Assembly: GCF_019132845.1 (NCBI RefSeq)
Contig: NZ_JAHSPR010000005.1
Location: 186,001 to 250,000 of the forward strand
Reading direction: 5' to 3'
Length of the DNA: 64,000 nt
DNA from: Advenella alkanexedens
GTDB taxonomy: Bacteria; Pseudomonadota; Gammaproteobacteria; Burkholderiales; Burkholderiaceae_B
Below, in pieces: positions 35,171-46,047 of the stretch (its first letter is position 1; every line of letters starts with the position of its first letter). The position numbers and the translations under genes were made by a program. The notes under the pieces were generated by a model that saw only the letters and a list, made by a program, of their open reading frames with translations, was not told where the DNA came from and made no database searches.

Positions 35171-37540
35171 TTAAAATGCAGTGCCAATCTGGAACTGGAA
35201 GGATTCTTTATTATCACCTGGTTTTGCACTGATTGGGCGAGCATATGAAATTTGCAATGGGCCCAGCGGAGACTGCCATGACAAACCCACACCGGCAGAA
35301 TAGCGCCAGTCACACGGCTTTTCAACCAGACCACCATTATTTGCATTACCGTTAGTGCAGGCAGTTTTACCTGACACACTCACTTTACCGGCATCGGCAA
35401 ACACAAACCATCGCAGGGTGCGGTCATTTTGTGTACCTGGGAAAGGCAGATACAACTGTAAATTGGCAATCACACGGGTAGAGCCACCTAAATAGTCACC
35501 TGAAACCAGATCACGTGGGCCCAGAGAAGCTCCTTCATAACCGCGAACGGAACCAATACCACCGGCATACAGATTCTTGATGACAGGGAAGGGCTTTTTG
35601 CTGTCCAAGCTTCTACCGTAGTCGGCGCCAAGGTTGAAGGCAAGCGTATAATCTTTACCCAAAGGCAAATAGTATTGTTGCTGGGCACTTAGCATATAGT
35701 ATTTCAAATCGCCTACGCCAGCCGTTGCCATAAGTGATGTGTAGTAGCCTTTACTTGGTGCAAGTGCGCTGTCGCGAGTATCTTTGGCCCAGCCAAGGTT
35801 AAACAGGAAAGTGTTGGTGGATTCACCGTAAATGTCGACAAAATCACGATAAGCTTTCGGAATAATATATCCGGAATCGGCACTGGGTAATTCAATCTTG
35901 TTGTTTTCAAAGGTCAGACCCATGAAAATACGGTCATTTTCAGAAATGGGCACCCCGAAATTCATACCCAAACCAATCGAACGTGTCCGGTAGTTATCTT
36001 CGTCCTGATCTACATTTGAGTTGTAAGGGCGGTCAATGCGGTAATACAAAGAAGTGGTACGACTGATTCCGCTTGAAGTCCAGTATGGATCTGTGTGTGT
36101 GATAACGGCGGCACGGTTTCGTTTGCTGGTATTGACCTGTAAGCCCAAATCGGTACCACTACCAAAAATGTTTTCCTGGCTGATACCACCGTTAAACGAA
36201 AGTTTATCGGTAGAACCATAACCCACACCAAGGTTAATCATGCCGGTAGGTTTTTCCTTGACGTCAACAATGATGTCTACCTGATCGTCAGTACCTGCTA
36301 CGGGAGCCTGGTTAACCTGCACCTCGTTGAAATAACCCAAACGATCTATGCGCTCCTGAGAGGTGGTCAATTGAGCAGCATCATACCAGGCCGCTTCTTG
36401 CTGGCGCATTTCACGACGAATAACCTTGTCACGTGTACGTACATTACCGCCAATATCAATACGGCGCACATAAACTCGCTTGCCCGGATCAACAAAAAAA
36501 GTAAGATCGGCCTCGGTAGTACCGGGGATCGTAACCGGATTTGGCGTTACCGTGGCAAAGGCATATCCCAGTTCGCCCAGGCGGTTTTTAATGGCGGCAA
36601 CCGTCTCTCGTGCTTTTGAGGCATTGAATACCTCACCGGGTTTCTGTATTAACATTGACTCAAGCTCGGTATTCAGATCAAGCAGATCACCGGCAAGTTG
36701 AACCTTACGTAAAGTATAAGGTTCACCTTCACTGATCGTCATGTTGATGGAGATATCTTCCCGGTTGGGGGAAATGGTAACCTGGGGCGGTTCCATATTG
36801 AAATCCAGGTAACCGCGATCAAGATAGAAGCCTTTGATGGTTTCTGTATCCTGTTCGAGTTTTTCACGTGAATATTTATGAGTGCCTGTATACCACGTCA
36901 TGAAACCAGGTGTGGTAAGGCTTAACTCATCAAGCAGTTCGCTTTCGGAAAAAGCCTTGTTGCCGACAATATTGATATCTTTGATACGGGAAGAAACACC
37001 TTCATCAACCGTAAAACTGATACCCACCCTGTTATTGGGCAAAGGTGTGAGCGTTGATGTGACGTCGACACCATAATGCCCCTTGACGACATATTGCTGG
37101 CGAATTTCCGTGGTGGCGCGATCCAGAAGTGCAGGATCAAGTGCCCGACCGGTACCAAAACCCACTTGTGAAAGTGCAGTGGTAATGGCCTTATTGTCAA
37201 AAGCGCGCATTCCTTCAAAGGTAATGGAAGTAATAAGCGGCCGCTCTACAACATTGACCTGGACAATATTGTTTGCCGTATTGATTTTAACATCATTGAA
37301 AAGGCCGGTTGCATACAGACGACGGATGAGGTCTGAGGCCTGCTCTTCGGTAAATGTGTTACCAACCTGTACGGGCATGTAACTGAATACCATTGAAGGC
37401 TCTGTACTTTCCAGGCCTGTAACCTGGATATCCTTGATGACAAAGGGTGAAAAGGCAAACGCTGCCTGCGGTATTAATAATGTGGCGATAAGAGAGGGAA
37501 TCGCTTTTTTTCTTATATATGTCATCGGACGAAAAGACAT
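35171..37540 (-). CDS. bamA: Outer membrane protein assembly factor BamA
   Basis: A 789-residue Omp85 protein, the core of the beta-barrel assembly machine. A signal peptide (about 1-29) precedes five POTRA domains (about 30-440; first begins FVIKDIQVTGLESTEPSMVF) and a 16-strand barrel. RGYEGASLGPRD contains the conserved Arg-Gly-Tyr of barrel loop 6, and the C-terminus ends in Phe (FQFQIGTAF), the usual barrel signal. An AAGGA Shine-Dalgarno supports the ATG at 37540. Confidence 0.97.
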   Translation of the reverse strand: MSFRPMTYIRKKAIPSLIATLLIPQAAFAFSPFVIKDIQVTGLESTEPSMVFSYMPVQVGNTFTEEQASDLIRRLYATGLFNDVKINTANNIVQVNVVERPLITSITFEGMRAFDNKAITTALSQVGFGTGRALDPALLDRATTEIRQQYVVKGHYGVDVTSTLTPLPNNRVGISFTVDEGVSSRIKDINIVGNKAFSESELLDELSLTTPGFMTWYTGTHKYSREKLEQDTETIKGFYLDRGYLDFNMEPPQVTISPNREDISINMTISEGEPYTLRKVQLAGDLLDLNTELESMLIQKPGEVFNASKARETVAAIKNRLGELGYAFATVTPNPVTIPGTTEADLTFFVDPGKRVYVRRIDIGGNVRTRDKVIRREMRQQEAAWYDAAQLTTSQERIDRLGYFNEVQVNQAPVAGTDDQVDIIVDVKEKPTGMINLGVGYGSTDKLSFNGGISQENIFGSGTDLGLQVNTSKRNRAAVITHTDPYWTSSGISRTTSLYYRIDRPYNSNVDQDEDNYRTRSIGLGMNFGVPISENDRIFMGLTFENNKIELPSADSGYIIPKAYRDFVDIYGESTNTFLFNLGWAKDTRDSALAPSKGYYTSLMATAGVGDLKYYMLSAQQQYYLPLGKDYTLAFNLGADYGRSLDSKKPFPVIKNLYAGGIGSVRGYEGASLGPRDLVSGDYLGGSTRVIANLQLYLPFPGTQNDRTLRWFVFADAGKVSVSGKTACTNGNANNGGLVEKPCDWRYSAGVGLSWQSPLGPLQISYARPISAKPGDNKESFQFQIGTAF

Positions 37541-37643
37541 TCGGACTATCCTTGATTAATATTCAGTTAGAACATAACATGCGATTGTAAGGCAGAAATT
37601 CCTTATTTGCCAGCAAAAACCCGCTCTTTGACGCATCAAAAAC

Positions 37644-38975
37644 TCATAAAACACGGGCAATGTCATTTACAAATGCAAATATCATCAAAAACAGCAATAA
37701 TGAATAACCAACCATCAGGCTTTTTTCCTGAACCTGCTCGGGCAAGGCTTTTTTCCTGACCATTTCAATCAAACAAAAAACCATTTGACCGCCATCAAGT
37801 CCAGGAATGGGAATCAGGTTCAGAACCCCGATACTGACCGTAATAAGCGCTATAAACTCGATGAATTTATCAAGACCCACCTGGGCGGACTGACCCGCAT
37901 AATCGGCAATGGCGATGGGGCCGCTAATGTTTTTCCAAGACAACTGTCCCGTGACCATTTTCCCAAGCATTTTCAAAGAAAACCAGGCCGTATCAAAGGT
38001 TTGCACAGTTGCCAGATATATGCTTTCAAAAATACCATAGCGCACGGTAAGGGTCGGGTATTGACCAGAAAAAGCCACCCCGATCTTGCCTATGGCCTGG
38101 CCATTTTCATTAAACTCGGCACGTGGCGTAACATTAAGCGACAACTCGGTATTATTCCTTGAAATCAGCAAGGGCAAGGTTTTATCTGGATTTGCCTGTA
38201 TGAATGAGATCAAGTCAGTAATGCTTATATCCTCGTGAGTACCTGCATTCAATACCAGGTCTCCATGCCTGAGTCCAGCCTGCTGCCCTGCCCCATCATC
38301 AAGAACATTGGCAACACGGGGCTTGGGTGCCATTAATGCAAGACCCGCCTGCCCCATTAAATCAACGCCTTCCAGCGTGCCCGATACTTTTGGAAAGTGT
38401 ATGGATACCTCACGTGTTGCGCCATTTGGATTCTGCAGCAACAGCGTGGAATCAGCACCCGTGGCAAGTGGTTCAAGCAGGGCTAAACGGGCCTCAGCCC
38501 ATCCTTGCACATCCATGCCATTTACCGCCAATACCCTGTCTCCACCTTTGATGCCAGCCATATAGGCAGCCGTTTCGGGCGCAGGTTGGGCAAGGTATGG
38601 GACAGGCTCTGTGGTTCCAGTAATTTTCATCCCGGAATAAATAATGATCGCCAGTAAAAAACTGAAGAAAGGACCTGCACCAAAAATAACAAACCTTTGC
38701 CAGGGCGTTTTCTGGCTAATAGCTCTGGCGGCCTCCCGTGGCGAGGAGCCCGCCAGCGGTTCAGCAAGCGGTTTCACATAGCCACCCAGAGGCAGGGCCG
38801 AAACTGCCCATTCAGTACCATGTTTATCGGTTCTTTTAAAGAGGACCTTTCCAAAACCCAGCGAAAAGCGCTCTACTCTTACGTTGTAATAACGGGCAGC
38901 AAAATAGTGCCCCAGCTCATGGAAAACAACCACGACACTGATGGTAATGATAAAAAAAAGCAGATTAAAAAGCAT
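37644..38975 (-). CDS. rseP: Site-2 protease RseP
   Basis: About 443 residues from the ATG at 38975; a TTG seven codons earlier overlaps the dxr stop and is less likely. It is a membrane zinc protease that cleaves anti-sigma factor RseA and signal-peptide remnants. HELGH is at 19-23 in the first helix; two PDZ domains follow in the periplasm (for example GIKGGDRVLAVNGMDVQGWA), and NLIPIPGLDGGQ supplies the third zinc ligand near the C-terminus. Confidence 0.96.
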   Translation of the reverse strand: MLFNLLFFIITISVVVVFHELGHYFAARYYNVRVERFSLGFGKVLFKRTDKHGTEWAVSALPLGGYVKPLAEPLAGSSPREAARAISQKTPWQRFVIFGAGPFFSFLLAIIIYSGMKITGTTEPVPYLAQPAPETAAYMAGIKGGDRVLAVNGMDVQGWAEARLALLEPLATGADSTLLLQNPNGATREVSIHFPKVSGTLEGVDLMGQAGLALMAPKPRVANVLDDGAGQQAGLRHGDLVLNAGTHEDISITDLISFIQANPDKTLPLLISRNNTELSLNVTPRAEFNENGQAIGKIGVAFSGQYPTLTVRYGIFESIYLATVQTFDTAWFSLKMLGKMVTGQLSWKNISGPIAIADYAGQSAQVGLDKFIEFIALITVSIGVLNLIPIPGLDGGQMVFCLIEMVRKKALPEQVQEKSLMVGYSLLLFLMIFAFVNDIARVL

Positions 38976-38992
38976 CAAGATCCCCAGACTGA

Positions 38993-40168
38993 TCAATGTG
39001 TAGCGTTTAACAATTCACTGGTGTGACTTCTAGCCATGGCATCAAGCTCGAAGACATCATCTATATGACACAAAGCGCCTTTGACAGTTCCTGCAAAGCC
39101 ATCAAGCATTTTTTCTATGGTCACCGCAATATCGGTGAATTTTATTTTGTTTTTAAGGAAATAATCCACGGCCACCTCATTGGAGGCATTAAGCACCACA
39201 CAATCTGCCTGACTGGATTTCAAGGCATCAAAGGCAAGCCGAAGGCAGGGAAACCGCTGATAATCAGGCAACTCAAAATTAAGTTGCAACAAACGCGAAA
39301 AATCAAAGCTCTCGGTATTGCTTTCAATCCTATCCGGGTAACCCAATGCATAGGAAATGGGAATCCGCATATCAGGATTTCCCAATTGCGCCAGCAAAGA
39401 GCCATCGATATATTCAACCAGGGAATGAATCGTACTTTCAGGATGAACCAGGACATCAATCCGGGAGGCATCAACATCAAACATCCATTTCGCCTCTATC
39501 ACCTCGAGACCCTTGTTTAGCATGGTTGCTGAATCAATGGATATTTTTCGTCCCATGGACCAATTGGGATGCTTGCATGCCTGCTCGGGGGTTACCGCTG
39601 AAAGCCCTGCAGGGTCAATGTTGCGAAATGGCCCACCCGAAGCCGTAAGAATAAGGCGTTTTACCTGAGCGTTATATTTTCCATTGGGAAGACATTGAAA
39701 AATGGCATTATGCTCGCTATCAAGCGGTAACAAAGTGGCATTGTTTTTTCTTACTGTTTCCATAAACAGAGAGCCTGCTGCAACCAGTGCCTCTTTGTTG
39801 GCCAATAAAATCCGCTTTCCTGCCTGTGCGGCGGCAAAAGCAGATGGCAAACCGGCCGTTCCCACGATAGCAGCCACAACCGTATCAGCCTCCGGATCAC
39901 GAGCTGTTGCACACAATCCCTCTGAACCAATACGTATTTCAGGCATACTTACCTCTGAAGGCCAAAGTTGCCTGAATGTTTTTTCTGCTGCCACATCAGG
40001 AACGATTACAACCTTTGGATGATGAACCAGGGAGAGCTCAAGCAATTTTCGAATACGACTATGAGCACTTAACGCATATACGGAAAAACGATCCGCGTGT
40101 TTGTGAATAACATCCAGCGTACTATCGCCAATGGAACCGGTGGCACCAAATATCGCTATGTTTTGCAT
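38993..40168 (-). CDS. dxr: 1-deoxy-D-xylulose 5-phosphate reductoisomerase
   Basis: A 391-residue NADPH-dependent enzyme making MEP in the non-mevalonate isoprenoid pathway. The Rossmann motif [18 protein letters not shown] opens the protein; [23 protein letters not shown] and [17 protein letters not shown] carry metal and substrate residues. It follows cdsA by 6 bp in the conserved uppS-cdsA-dxr-rseP order, feeding the undecaprenyl synthesis encoded just upstream. Confidence 0.97.
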   Translation of the reverse strand: MQNIAIFGATGSIGDSTLDVIHKHADRFSVYALSAHSRIRKLLELSLVHHPKVVIVPDVAAEKTFRQLWPSEVSMPEIRIGSEGLCATARDPEADTVVAAIVGTAGLPSAFAAAQAGKRILLANKEALVAAGSLFMETVRKNNATLLPLDSEHNAIFQCLPNGKYNAQVKRLILTASGGPFRNIDPAGLSAVTPEQACKHPNWSMGRKISIDSATMLNKGLEVIEAKWMFDVDASRIDVLVHPESTIHSLVEYIDGSLLAQLGNPDMRIPISYALGYPDRIESNTESFDFSRLLQLNFELPDYQRFPCLRLAFDALKSSQADCVVLNASNEVAVDYFLKNKIKFTDIAVTIEKMLDGFAGTVKGALCHIDDVFELDAMARSHTSELLNATH

Positions 40169-40174
40169 AATAAA

Positions 40175-41047
40175 TCAATGAATAAGTAAATACCAGATCA
40201 ACACTGCAATCGGACTGACTGACAATATTGAGTCCAGACGATCCCAGGCACCACCATGACCAGGCAATAAATTGCTGGAATCCTTGAAACCTGCCCGCCG
40301 CTTCAGCAGTGACTCATACAGGTCTCCTAGAATGGAATAAACCGCCAGCAGCAAGCCCACTGCAGGCACAAGAAGAATGGAAGACTGTTTTAAAATGAAA
40401 TGGGAAAAGCTATTGTCGATAAAGGCACTGGCCAGCATCCAGATCATGGAGGCCAAGATACCACACAAGGCACCCGAACGGGTTTTTCCCGGACTGATTT
40501 TAGGCGCGAGCTTCTCACCTCCGAAATGCTTGCCACCAAAGTAAGCAAAAATATCGGCACACCAGATTAAAATCAGGTAAGAAAAAACAAACCAGGCTCC
40601 ATGAATGAAATACATGGCAATGATGGCATACCAGGTTGCCACAATGGTGATAAAACCAAATATGGCATGTAAAAAATTTTTTCCAATAGAGTCAAGCCGG
40701 GCCCGGTAAAGGACTACCGGAATAATCAACAACCAGACAAGCGCACTAAGCACAACAAAAAACAGGCCTGTATTGTTGAATATGGATAAATATAATGCGT
40801 CACCAGCCATTATTTTGGGTAGAAAAACAGAACCACCTACAAATAACACAAAAAGGGCGACACCCCCGACAAGCTCAATCCCTTTTTTTTGGCATGTTTG
40901 AGGCAAAGCAAGCCTTAACCATTCCCAAAAAGCAGCGGCTGCGGCCAGGCTGACAAAACAGTTAAAATACGCCGGGTTTGGTATTGAAACAACCGCAACC
41001 AGAACCGCCAAAAGAATAATGGCTGTTATGACTCTTTGGCCGAGCAT
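40175..41047 (-). CDS. cdsA: Phosphatidate cytidylyltransferase
   Basis: About 290 residues from the ATG at 41047, preceded by a strong AAGGGGG; a 26-codon upstream extension overlaps uppS and is rejected. It is a multi-helix membrane enzyme making CDP-diacylglycerol, the precursor of all phospholipids. The C-terminal signature around SLLKRRAGFKDSSNLLPGHG and AWDRLDS is intact, as is KISPGKTRSG. Confidence 0.96.
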   Translation of the reverse strand: MLGQRVITAIILLAVLVAVVSIPNPAYFNCFVSLAAAAAFWEWLRLALPQTCQKKGIELVGGVALFVLFVGGSVFLPKIMAGDALYLSIFNNTGLFFVVLSALVWLLIIPVVLYRARLDSIGKNFLHAIFGFITIVATWYAIIAMYFIHGAWFVFSYLILIWCADIFAYFGGKHFGGEKLAPKISPGKTRSGALCGILASMIWMLASAFIDNSFSHFILKQSSILLVPAVGLLLAVYSILGDLYESLLKRRAGFKDSSNLLPGHGGAWDRLDSILSVSPIAVLIWYLLIH

Positions 41048-41060
41048 GAATGCCCCCTTG

Positions 41061-41822
41061 TTATTTTGTTTTAAGCTGTGCGCTGGTGCGCCCAAACCGG
41101 CGTTCACGTCCCCGGTACCACTCAAAAGCCAACTCCAGATCTTTCTCTTTGATGTCTGGCCAGTAAGTATTGGTAAAATAAAGCTCTGTGTAAGCCAACT
41201 GCCAAATCATGAAATTTGAAATGCGGCTCTCCCCCCCCGTTCTGATAAACAGGTCGGGTTCTGGTGCCCAGGACATGGCGAGATAACTGCCAAGCAGTTG
41301 CTCATTGATTAACGCTGGATCCTGAACGGCTTGCGGATTTTCAGCAACCAGACGCTTTATGGCCTGCAGAATATCCCAGCGGCCCCCGTAATTGGCAGCA
41401 ATTGTCAGGGTCATTCTAGTATTACCGCTGGTTTTTTCCTGAGATTGCAGAATCAGTTGTTGGAGTTTTGGCTCAAACTGAGACAAATCACCCACGACCT
41501 TCAGACATATGTCATTTTCATTCAGGCGTTTGACCTCCCGCTCCAGAGTGCGAATAAAAAGACGCATGAGCAACGAGACTTCATCTTTAGGACGACGCCA
41601 GTTCTCTGAGCTGAATGCAAACAGGGTCAGATAGCTGACGCCGCTTCTGGCGCAATGCTCGACAACTTTACGTACCGCCTGCACGCCACGGACATGCCCT
41701 GCCGTACGAGGCATTTTTCGATCGGTTGCCCAGCGGCCATTGCCGTCCATAATAATGGCAATGTGCTTTGGCACATCATGGGTTTCCGGAATATCAAGTG
41801 TCGAACTCTGAATCATTGGCAA
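41061..41822 (-). CDS. uppS: Undecaprenyl diphosphate synthase
   Basis: A 253-residue cis-prenyltransferase making the C55 lipid carrier for peptidoglycan and O-antigen. [13 protein letters not shown] (about 20-32) holds the catalytic Asp, then [13 protein letters not shown], and near the C-terminus [20 protein letters not shown] and YTELYF. Length matches the family. It is 13 bp upstream of cdsA. Confidence 0.97.
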   Translation of the reverse strand: MPMIQSSTLDIPETHDVPKHIAIIMDGNGRWATDRKMPRTAGHVRGVQAVRKVVEHCARSGVSYLTLFAFSSENWRRPKDEVSLLMRLFIRTLEREVKRLNENDICLKVVGDLSQFEPKLQQLILQSQEKTSGNTRMTLTIAANYGGRWDILQAIKRLVAENPQAVQDPALINEQLLGSYLAMSWAPEPDLFIRTGGESRISNFMIWQLAYTELYFTNTYWPDIKEKDLELAFEWYRGRERRFGRTSAQLKTK

Positions 41823-41854
41823 ATTTCAATTAATGTAAAAATATAAGCCAACGC

Positions 41855-42415
41855 TTAAACTTTCATGATTTCGGCTTCTTTTTGAGAAACCAGGGTATCA
41901 ATTTCAGACACGAATTTATCCGTCATTTTCTGGATATCATCCTGACCACGACGCTCATCGTCTTCCGAGATTTCTTTCTCTTTCACCATTTTCTTAAAAG
42001 TGTCATTGGCATCACGTCGCAGATTACGAATTGCAATTTTAGCATCTTCACCTTCGTTTTTAACCACTTTGGTCAGATCACGGCGACGCTCTTCCGTTAA
42101 GGCAGGCATTGGCACACGCAAAAGCTCACCCATCGCAACGGGATTCAAACCCAGATCTGATTCACGAATCGCCTTTTCCAACGGTCCGGCCATGTTTTTT
42201 TCCCATGGCTGAACACTGAGTGTGCGCGCATCAATCACATTCACTGCCGCAACCTGGCTGACAGGAACCATTGAACCGTAATACTCAACCTGCACGTGAT
42301 CAAGCAGCGCAGCAGAGGCTCGACCCGTACGAATTTTTGACAAATTGTTTTTCAGCGTCTCAATGGATTTACTCATCCTGGTTTCAGCTGATTTCTTTAC
42401 TTCTGAAATACTCAT
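41855..42415 (-). CDS. frr: Ribosome recycling factor
   Basis: A 186-residue protein that splits post-termination ribosomes with EF-G. It is the standard size and opens [40 protein letters not shown] and [17 protein letters not shown] are the usual conserved segments, and the C-terminus is a helix ending [17 protein letters not shown]. It follows pyrH by 10 bp, the conserved pyrH-frr pair. Confidence 0.98.
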   Translation of the reverse strand: MSISEVKKSAETRMSKSIETLKNNLSKIRTGRASAALLDHVQVEYYGSMVPVSQVAAVNVIDARTLSVQPWEKNMAGPLEKAIRESDLGLNPVAMGELLRVPMPALTEERRRDLTKVVKNEGEDAKIAIRNLRRDANDTFKKMVKEKEISEDDERRGQDDIQKMTDKFVSEIDTLVSQKEAEIMKV

Positions 42416-42425
42416 TGCATATCCT

Positions 42426-43142
42426 TTATACGTGAACTAACGTGCCTTCATCTTCACCGCAAACAGCTCTTTTCAGGGCACCCGGCTTGTTAATTGAAAA
42501 AACCATAATAGGAAGTTTCTGGTCACGACACAAAGCAAATGCCGTTGCATCCATCACTTCAAGACGACGGGTAATGGCCTCATCAAAACTGATGCGCGAA
42601 TATTTTGTCGCGGTAGGATCTTTATTGGGGTCCGCAGAATAAATGCCATCGACTTTCGTGGCTTTCATGACAATTTCAACACCCATTTCCGCACCACGCA
42701 ATGCGGCAGCGGTATCCGTGGTGAAGAATGGGTTTCCTGTGCCGGCAGCAAAAATAACCACTTTCTTCTCTTCCAGATAACGCAAGGCCTTGGGTCGAAT
42801 ATAAGGCTCTACCACCTGATCAATATTCAATGCAGATTGAACCCGTGCAACAACACCGTGGTTTTTAAGTGCATCTTGCAATGCCAGGGCATTCATGACT
42901 GTTGCCATCATACCCATGTAGTCTGCGGTTGCCCTGTCCATGCCTTGCGCTCCGGGCGCCACGCCACGGAAAATATTACCGCCGCCAATGACAATAGAAA
43001 GCTCTATTCCCAACTTCGCAACCTCAGCAATTTCTTCCGTCATGCGAATAATCGTTGCTCGATTAATGCCATAAGCATCGTCACCCATCAAGGCTTCGCC
43101 GGAAAGCTTTAAAAGAACGCGTTTAAATTTATTGCCACTCAT
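42426..43142 (-). CDS. pyrH: Uridylate kinase
   Basis: A 238-residue amino-acid-kinase-fold enzyme phosphorylating UMP to [16 protein letters not shown] opens it, [20 protein letters not shown] and [19 protein letters not shown] carry the phosphate and UMP-binding residues. It follows the rpsB-tsf terminator, so it probably has its own promoter at about 43143-43210 and drives pyrH-frr-uppS and beyond. Confidence 0.98.
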   Translation of the reverse strand: MSGNKFKRVLLKLSGEALMGDDAYGINRATIIRMTEEIAEVAKLGIELSIVIGGGNIFRGVAPGAQGMDRATADYMGMMATVMNALALQDALKNHGVVARVQSALNIDQVVEPYIRPKALRYLEEKKVVIFAAGTGNPFFTTDTAAALRGAEMGVEIVMKATKVDGIYSADPNKDPTATKYSRISFDEAITRRLEVMDATAFALCRDQKLPIMVFSINKPGALKRAVCGEDEGTLVHV

Positions 43143-43210
43143 GCCAAGGCATCCTTAAAAAAATTAATATGCTATTGTAACAAGTCCGGAACAAGACTTT
43201 TGCAGTTTTC

Positions 43211-43242
43211 AAAAATAATCCCCTTAAAAGGGGATTATTTTT
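43211..43242 (-). terminator. Terminator of the rpsB-tsf operon
   Basis: Stem AAAAATAATCCCC (43211-43223) and GGGGATTATTTTT (43230-43242), 6-nt loop, just past the tsf stop at 43263 on the minus strand. The A/T arms supply the U-tract in either direction. Confidence 0.92.
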
Positions 43243-43262
43243 ATCAGGCGAAAATGCGTGAT

Positions 43263-44135
43263 TTAGTTACCGGTAGCAGCAGCAACCTCAGCAGCAAAAT
43301 CTGTAACCTGTTTTTCAATACCTTCACCGACCACAAACATGGCAAAGCTGGAAATAGAAGCTTTTTTCTCTTTCAGCATTTGCTCAACCGTTTGTTTGTC
43401 ATTTTTCACGAATGGCTGGGTCAACAAGGTAACTTCCTTGAGGAATTTGGCAATAGAACCCTCAACCATTTTGGTAACGATATCGGCAGGTTTACCAGAC
43501 TCTGACGCTTTTTGCTCTGCAACAGAACGTTCTTTCTCGATTTCCTCGGCAGGTACACCGCTGGCATCGATCGCTTTAGGCTTGGTGGCAGCAATGTGCA
43601 TGGCCAGGTCTTTACCCACTTCAGGATCACCCGCGAACTCAACCAATACACCAATACGACCACCGTGAACATAGCTGGCCAACAGGTTTTCGGTTTCGAT
43701 CCGCTTGAAGCGGCGAATAGACATATTCTCACCAATCTTGCCAATCAGGGCTGAGCGTGTTGACTCTACGGTACCCTCAGCAAATGGCAGGGCAGACAGT
43801 GCCTCAACGTCAGCAGGATTTTCTTTGGTAATCAATTCAGCCATTTGATTGACGAAGTTAATGAAGTCTTCATTTTTCGCAACAAAGTCAGTTTCGCAGT
43901 TGATTTCAACAACAGCACCTGTTTTGCCATCTTCAGCAATAAAAAGACCAACCAGACCTTCAGCAGTAACACGCGAAGCGGCCTTGCTGGCTTTGCTACC
44001 CAGCTTGACACGCAGGATTTCCTCGGCGCGAGCCAAGTCACCATCAGCTTCTGTCAGGGCTTTTTTGCATTCCATCATGGGCGCATCTGTTTTCTCGCGC
44101 AGTTCCTTAACCATCGCAGCAGTAATCGCAGCCAT
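43263..44135 (-). CDS. tsf: Elongation factor Ts
   Basis: A 290-residue nucleotide exchange factor for EF-Tu. The N-terminal domain reads [20 protein letters not shown], and the core contains [16 protein letters not shown] and the IRRFKRIE segment. Length is typical. It follows rpsB after a 140-bp spacer with a GC-rich hairpin. Confidence 0.98.
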   Translation of the reverse strand: MAAITAAMVKELREKTDAPMMECKKALTEADGDLARAEEILRVKLGSKASKAASRVTAEGLVGLFIAEDGKTGAVVEINCETDFVAKNEDFINFVNQMAELITKENPADVEALSALPFAEGTVESTRSALIGKIGENMSIRRFKRIETENLLASYVHGGRIGVLVEFAGDPEVGKDLAMHIAATKPKAIDASGVPAEEIEKERSVAEQKASESGKPADIVTKMVEGSIAKFLKEVTLLTQPFVKNDKQTVEQMLKEKKASISSFAMFVVGEGIEKQVTDFAAEVAAATGN

Positions 44136-44157
44136 TTTTACTCCAGTATTTTTAAAG

Positions 44158-44180
44158 TCGCCCCGACTGGGCGGGGCGAA
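44158..44180 (-). promoter_or_regulatory. GC-rich hairpin in the rpsB-tsf spacer
   Basis: TCGCCCCG (44158-44165) pairs with CGGGGCGA (44172-44179), 6-nt loop, about 22 bp upstream of the tsf ATG. A weak CTTTAAAAA follows on the minus strand, so it may attenuate or set the S2/EF-Ts ratio. Confidence 0.5.
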
Positions 44181-44275
44181 TTGAATTTACAAATATAATT
44201 GATCAGCCTTACGGGATCAATTGACAACACACACGACTTTCATGACACATGAAAATTGTGCAGAATGCTGTCATA

Positions 44276-45031
44276 TTAGTTGTTGTCGTCTTCCTGAACT
44301 TCTTCAACGAACTCTTCTTCGACCTCAACAATGGTCTCAACCAGACCATTCAGGCTTTGCTCACGGCCCTCAAGGGCGGCATCAGCTACGCCTTTAGCGT
44401 AAAGGGCGATTGCTTTGGCAGAGTCATCGTTACCAGGAATAACGTAATCGATGCCATCAGGAGAGTGATTGGTATCAACAACGGCAACAACTGGAATACC
44501 CAGCGTACGGGCTTCCTGGATGGCAATTTTGTGGTAGCCAACGTCAATAACGAACAACACATCGGGCAAGGTGTTCATGTCTTTGATACCACCGATGGAT
44601 TTGTTCAGTTTTTCCAGTTCGCGTTCGAACATCAGGGCTTCTTTCTTACTCATGCGCTCGGTGCTGCCATCTGCAACTGCAGCTTCCATTTCTTTCAGGC
44701 GCTTGATAGAGCTTTTGACAGTTTTAAAGTTGGTCATCATGCCACCCAACCAGCGACTGTCAACATAAGGCATACCTGCGCGTGTTGCTTCTGCCGCAAT
44801 CGTTTCACGAGCAGCACGTTTTGTACCAACAAACAGGACTTTACCACCGCGAGCGGTTGTCTGGCGAACAAATTTCATTGCTTCCAGGTAGTTGGCTACG
44901 GTTTTTTCCAGGTTGATAATGTGAATTTTGTTACGGCTGCCAAAAATGTACTGAGACATTTTGGGATTCCAGTAACGGGTTTGGTGACCAAAGTGTACAC
45001 CTGCTTCCAGCATTTCACGCATTAATGACAT
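44276..45031 (-). CDS. rpsB: 30S ribosomal protein S2
   Basis: About 251 residues from the ATG at 45031 ([20 protein letters not shown]), preceded by GGAG; a five-codon extension is not used. S2 joins late in 30S assembly and binds S1. Conserved blocks include [32 protein letters not shown] and [13 protein letters not shown]; the acidic C-terminus is rich in Glu/Asp. It is divergent from map, separated by about 210 bp that probably hold its promoter and leader. Confidence 0.98.
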   Translation of the reverse strand: MSLMREMLEAGVHFGHQTRYWNPKMSQYIFGSRNKIHIINLEKTVANYLEAMKFVRQTTARGGKVLFVGTKRAARETIAAEATRAGMPYVDSRWLGGMMTNFKTVKSSIKRLKEMEAAVADGSTERMSKKEALMFERELEKLNKSIGGIKDMNTLPDVLFVIDVGYHKIAIQEARTLGIPVVAVVDTNHSPDGIDYVIPGNDDSAKAIALYAKGVADAALEGREQSLNGLVETIVEVEEEFVEEVQEDDNN

Positions 45032-45243
45032 AATATAAAACTCCAAAGGGTTAGTTCCTGTGTATTTTTAGCATTGATTTATTTTTTAAAATCAACACCC
45101 TAGGAAAAAATACACGCGATTTACTGCTTAATTGAAAATAAAAATAAGTGGTACAATCTATGCTTTCCACCACTTCTCCTTACCCCACAATTTCAGGTAA
45201 GCCCACCATTCTACTATCTTTTTTATAATTTACTCAAGCAGTT

Positions 45244-46044
45244 ATGCCAATTTTAACAAATCAAACTGATATCGACCAAATGCGGGACGCCTGCCAAACA
45301 GCCGCCTCTGTTTTGGATTATATTGCGCCATTCGTCAAACCAGGTGTCACAACCGGTGAAATCGACCGCCTGTGCCTTGCCTACATGACCGACATCCTGA
45401 AAGTCAAATCGGCCACCATTGGTTACGCGCCACCCGGACACCCCCCCTATCCAGGCAGTGTATGCATTTCTGTGAATCACGTTATTTGCCATGGTATCCC
45501 GGGAGATAAAAAACTCAAGAACGGAGATATCCTTAATATTGACGTTACGGTTATTAAAAACGGCTGGTATGGTGACACAAGCCGTATGTTCTATGTCGGC
45601 GCCCCTTCAATTCTGGCAAAACGTCTTGTTGAAAACACCTACGAGTGTATGTGGCTTGGCATACAGCAAGTCAAACCTGGCGCAACCATTGGCGATATTG
45701 GCCATGCCATTCAGAAACATGCCGAATCCCATGGGTTTTCAGTGGTACGTGAATATTGTGGTCACGGTGTCGGACGCAATTTTCATGAAGAACCGCAAAT
45801 ATTGCACTTTGGCAAGCCCGGAGAAGGCCAGAAACTGGAAAAAGGCATGGTTTTTACCATAGAACCCATGATTAACGCCGGTCGTAGAGAATCGCGTTTA
45901 CTGGCCGACCAATGGACAGTCGTTACACGAGACCATAGTCTTTCCGCGCAATGGGAACATACGCTCATTGTTACCGAAACCGGTTATGAAATCCTTACCA
46001 CCTCACCCGGCATGCCAGCCCCACCCGCTTTTATCAAACAATAA
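45244..46044 (+). CDS. map: Methionine aminopeptidase, type I
   Basis: A 266-residue metalloprotease that removes initiator methionine. Metal ligands are visible in DILNIDVTVIKNGWYGDTSR (two Asp), EYCGHGVGRNFHEEP (His and Glu region) and MVFTIEPMIN (Glu). Length matches type Ia. It is divergent from rpsB and 3 bp from glnD. Confidence 0.97.
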   Translation: MPILTNQTDIDQMRDACQTAASVLDYIAPFVKPGVTTGEIDRLCLAYMTDILKVKSATIGYAPPGHPPYPGSVCISVNHVICHGIPGDKKLKNGDILNIDVTVIKNGWYGDTSRMFYVGAPSILAKRLVENTYECMWLGIQQVKPGATIGDIGHAIQKHAESHGFSVVREYCGHGVGRNFHEEPQILHFGKPGEGQKLEKGMVFTIEPMINAGRRESRLLADQWTVVTRDHSLSAQWEHTLIVTETGYEILTTSPGMPAPPAFIKQ

Positions 46045-46047
46045 AAA

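Noticed and set aside
44249-45025. 258-residue plus-strand frame over rpsB
   Set aside because: Antisense shadow of a clear S2 gene; composition is poor in normal domain signals.
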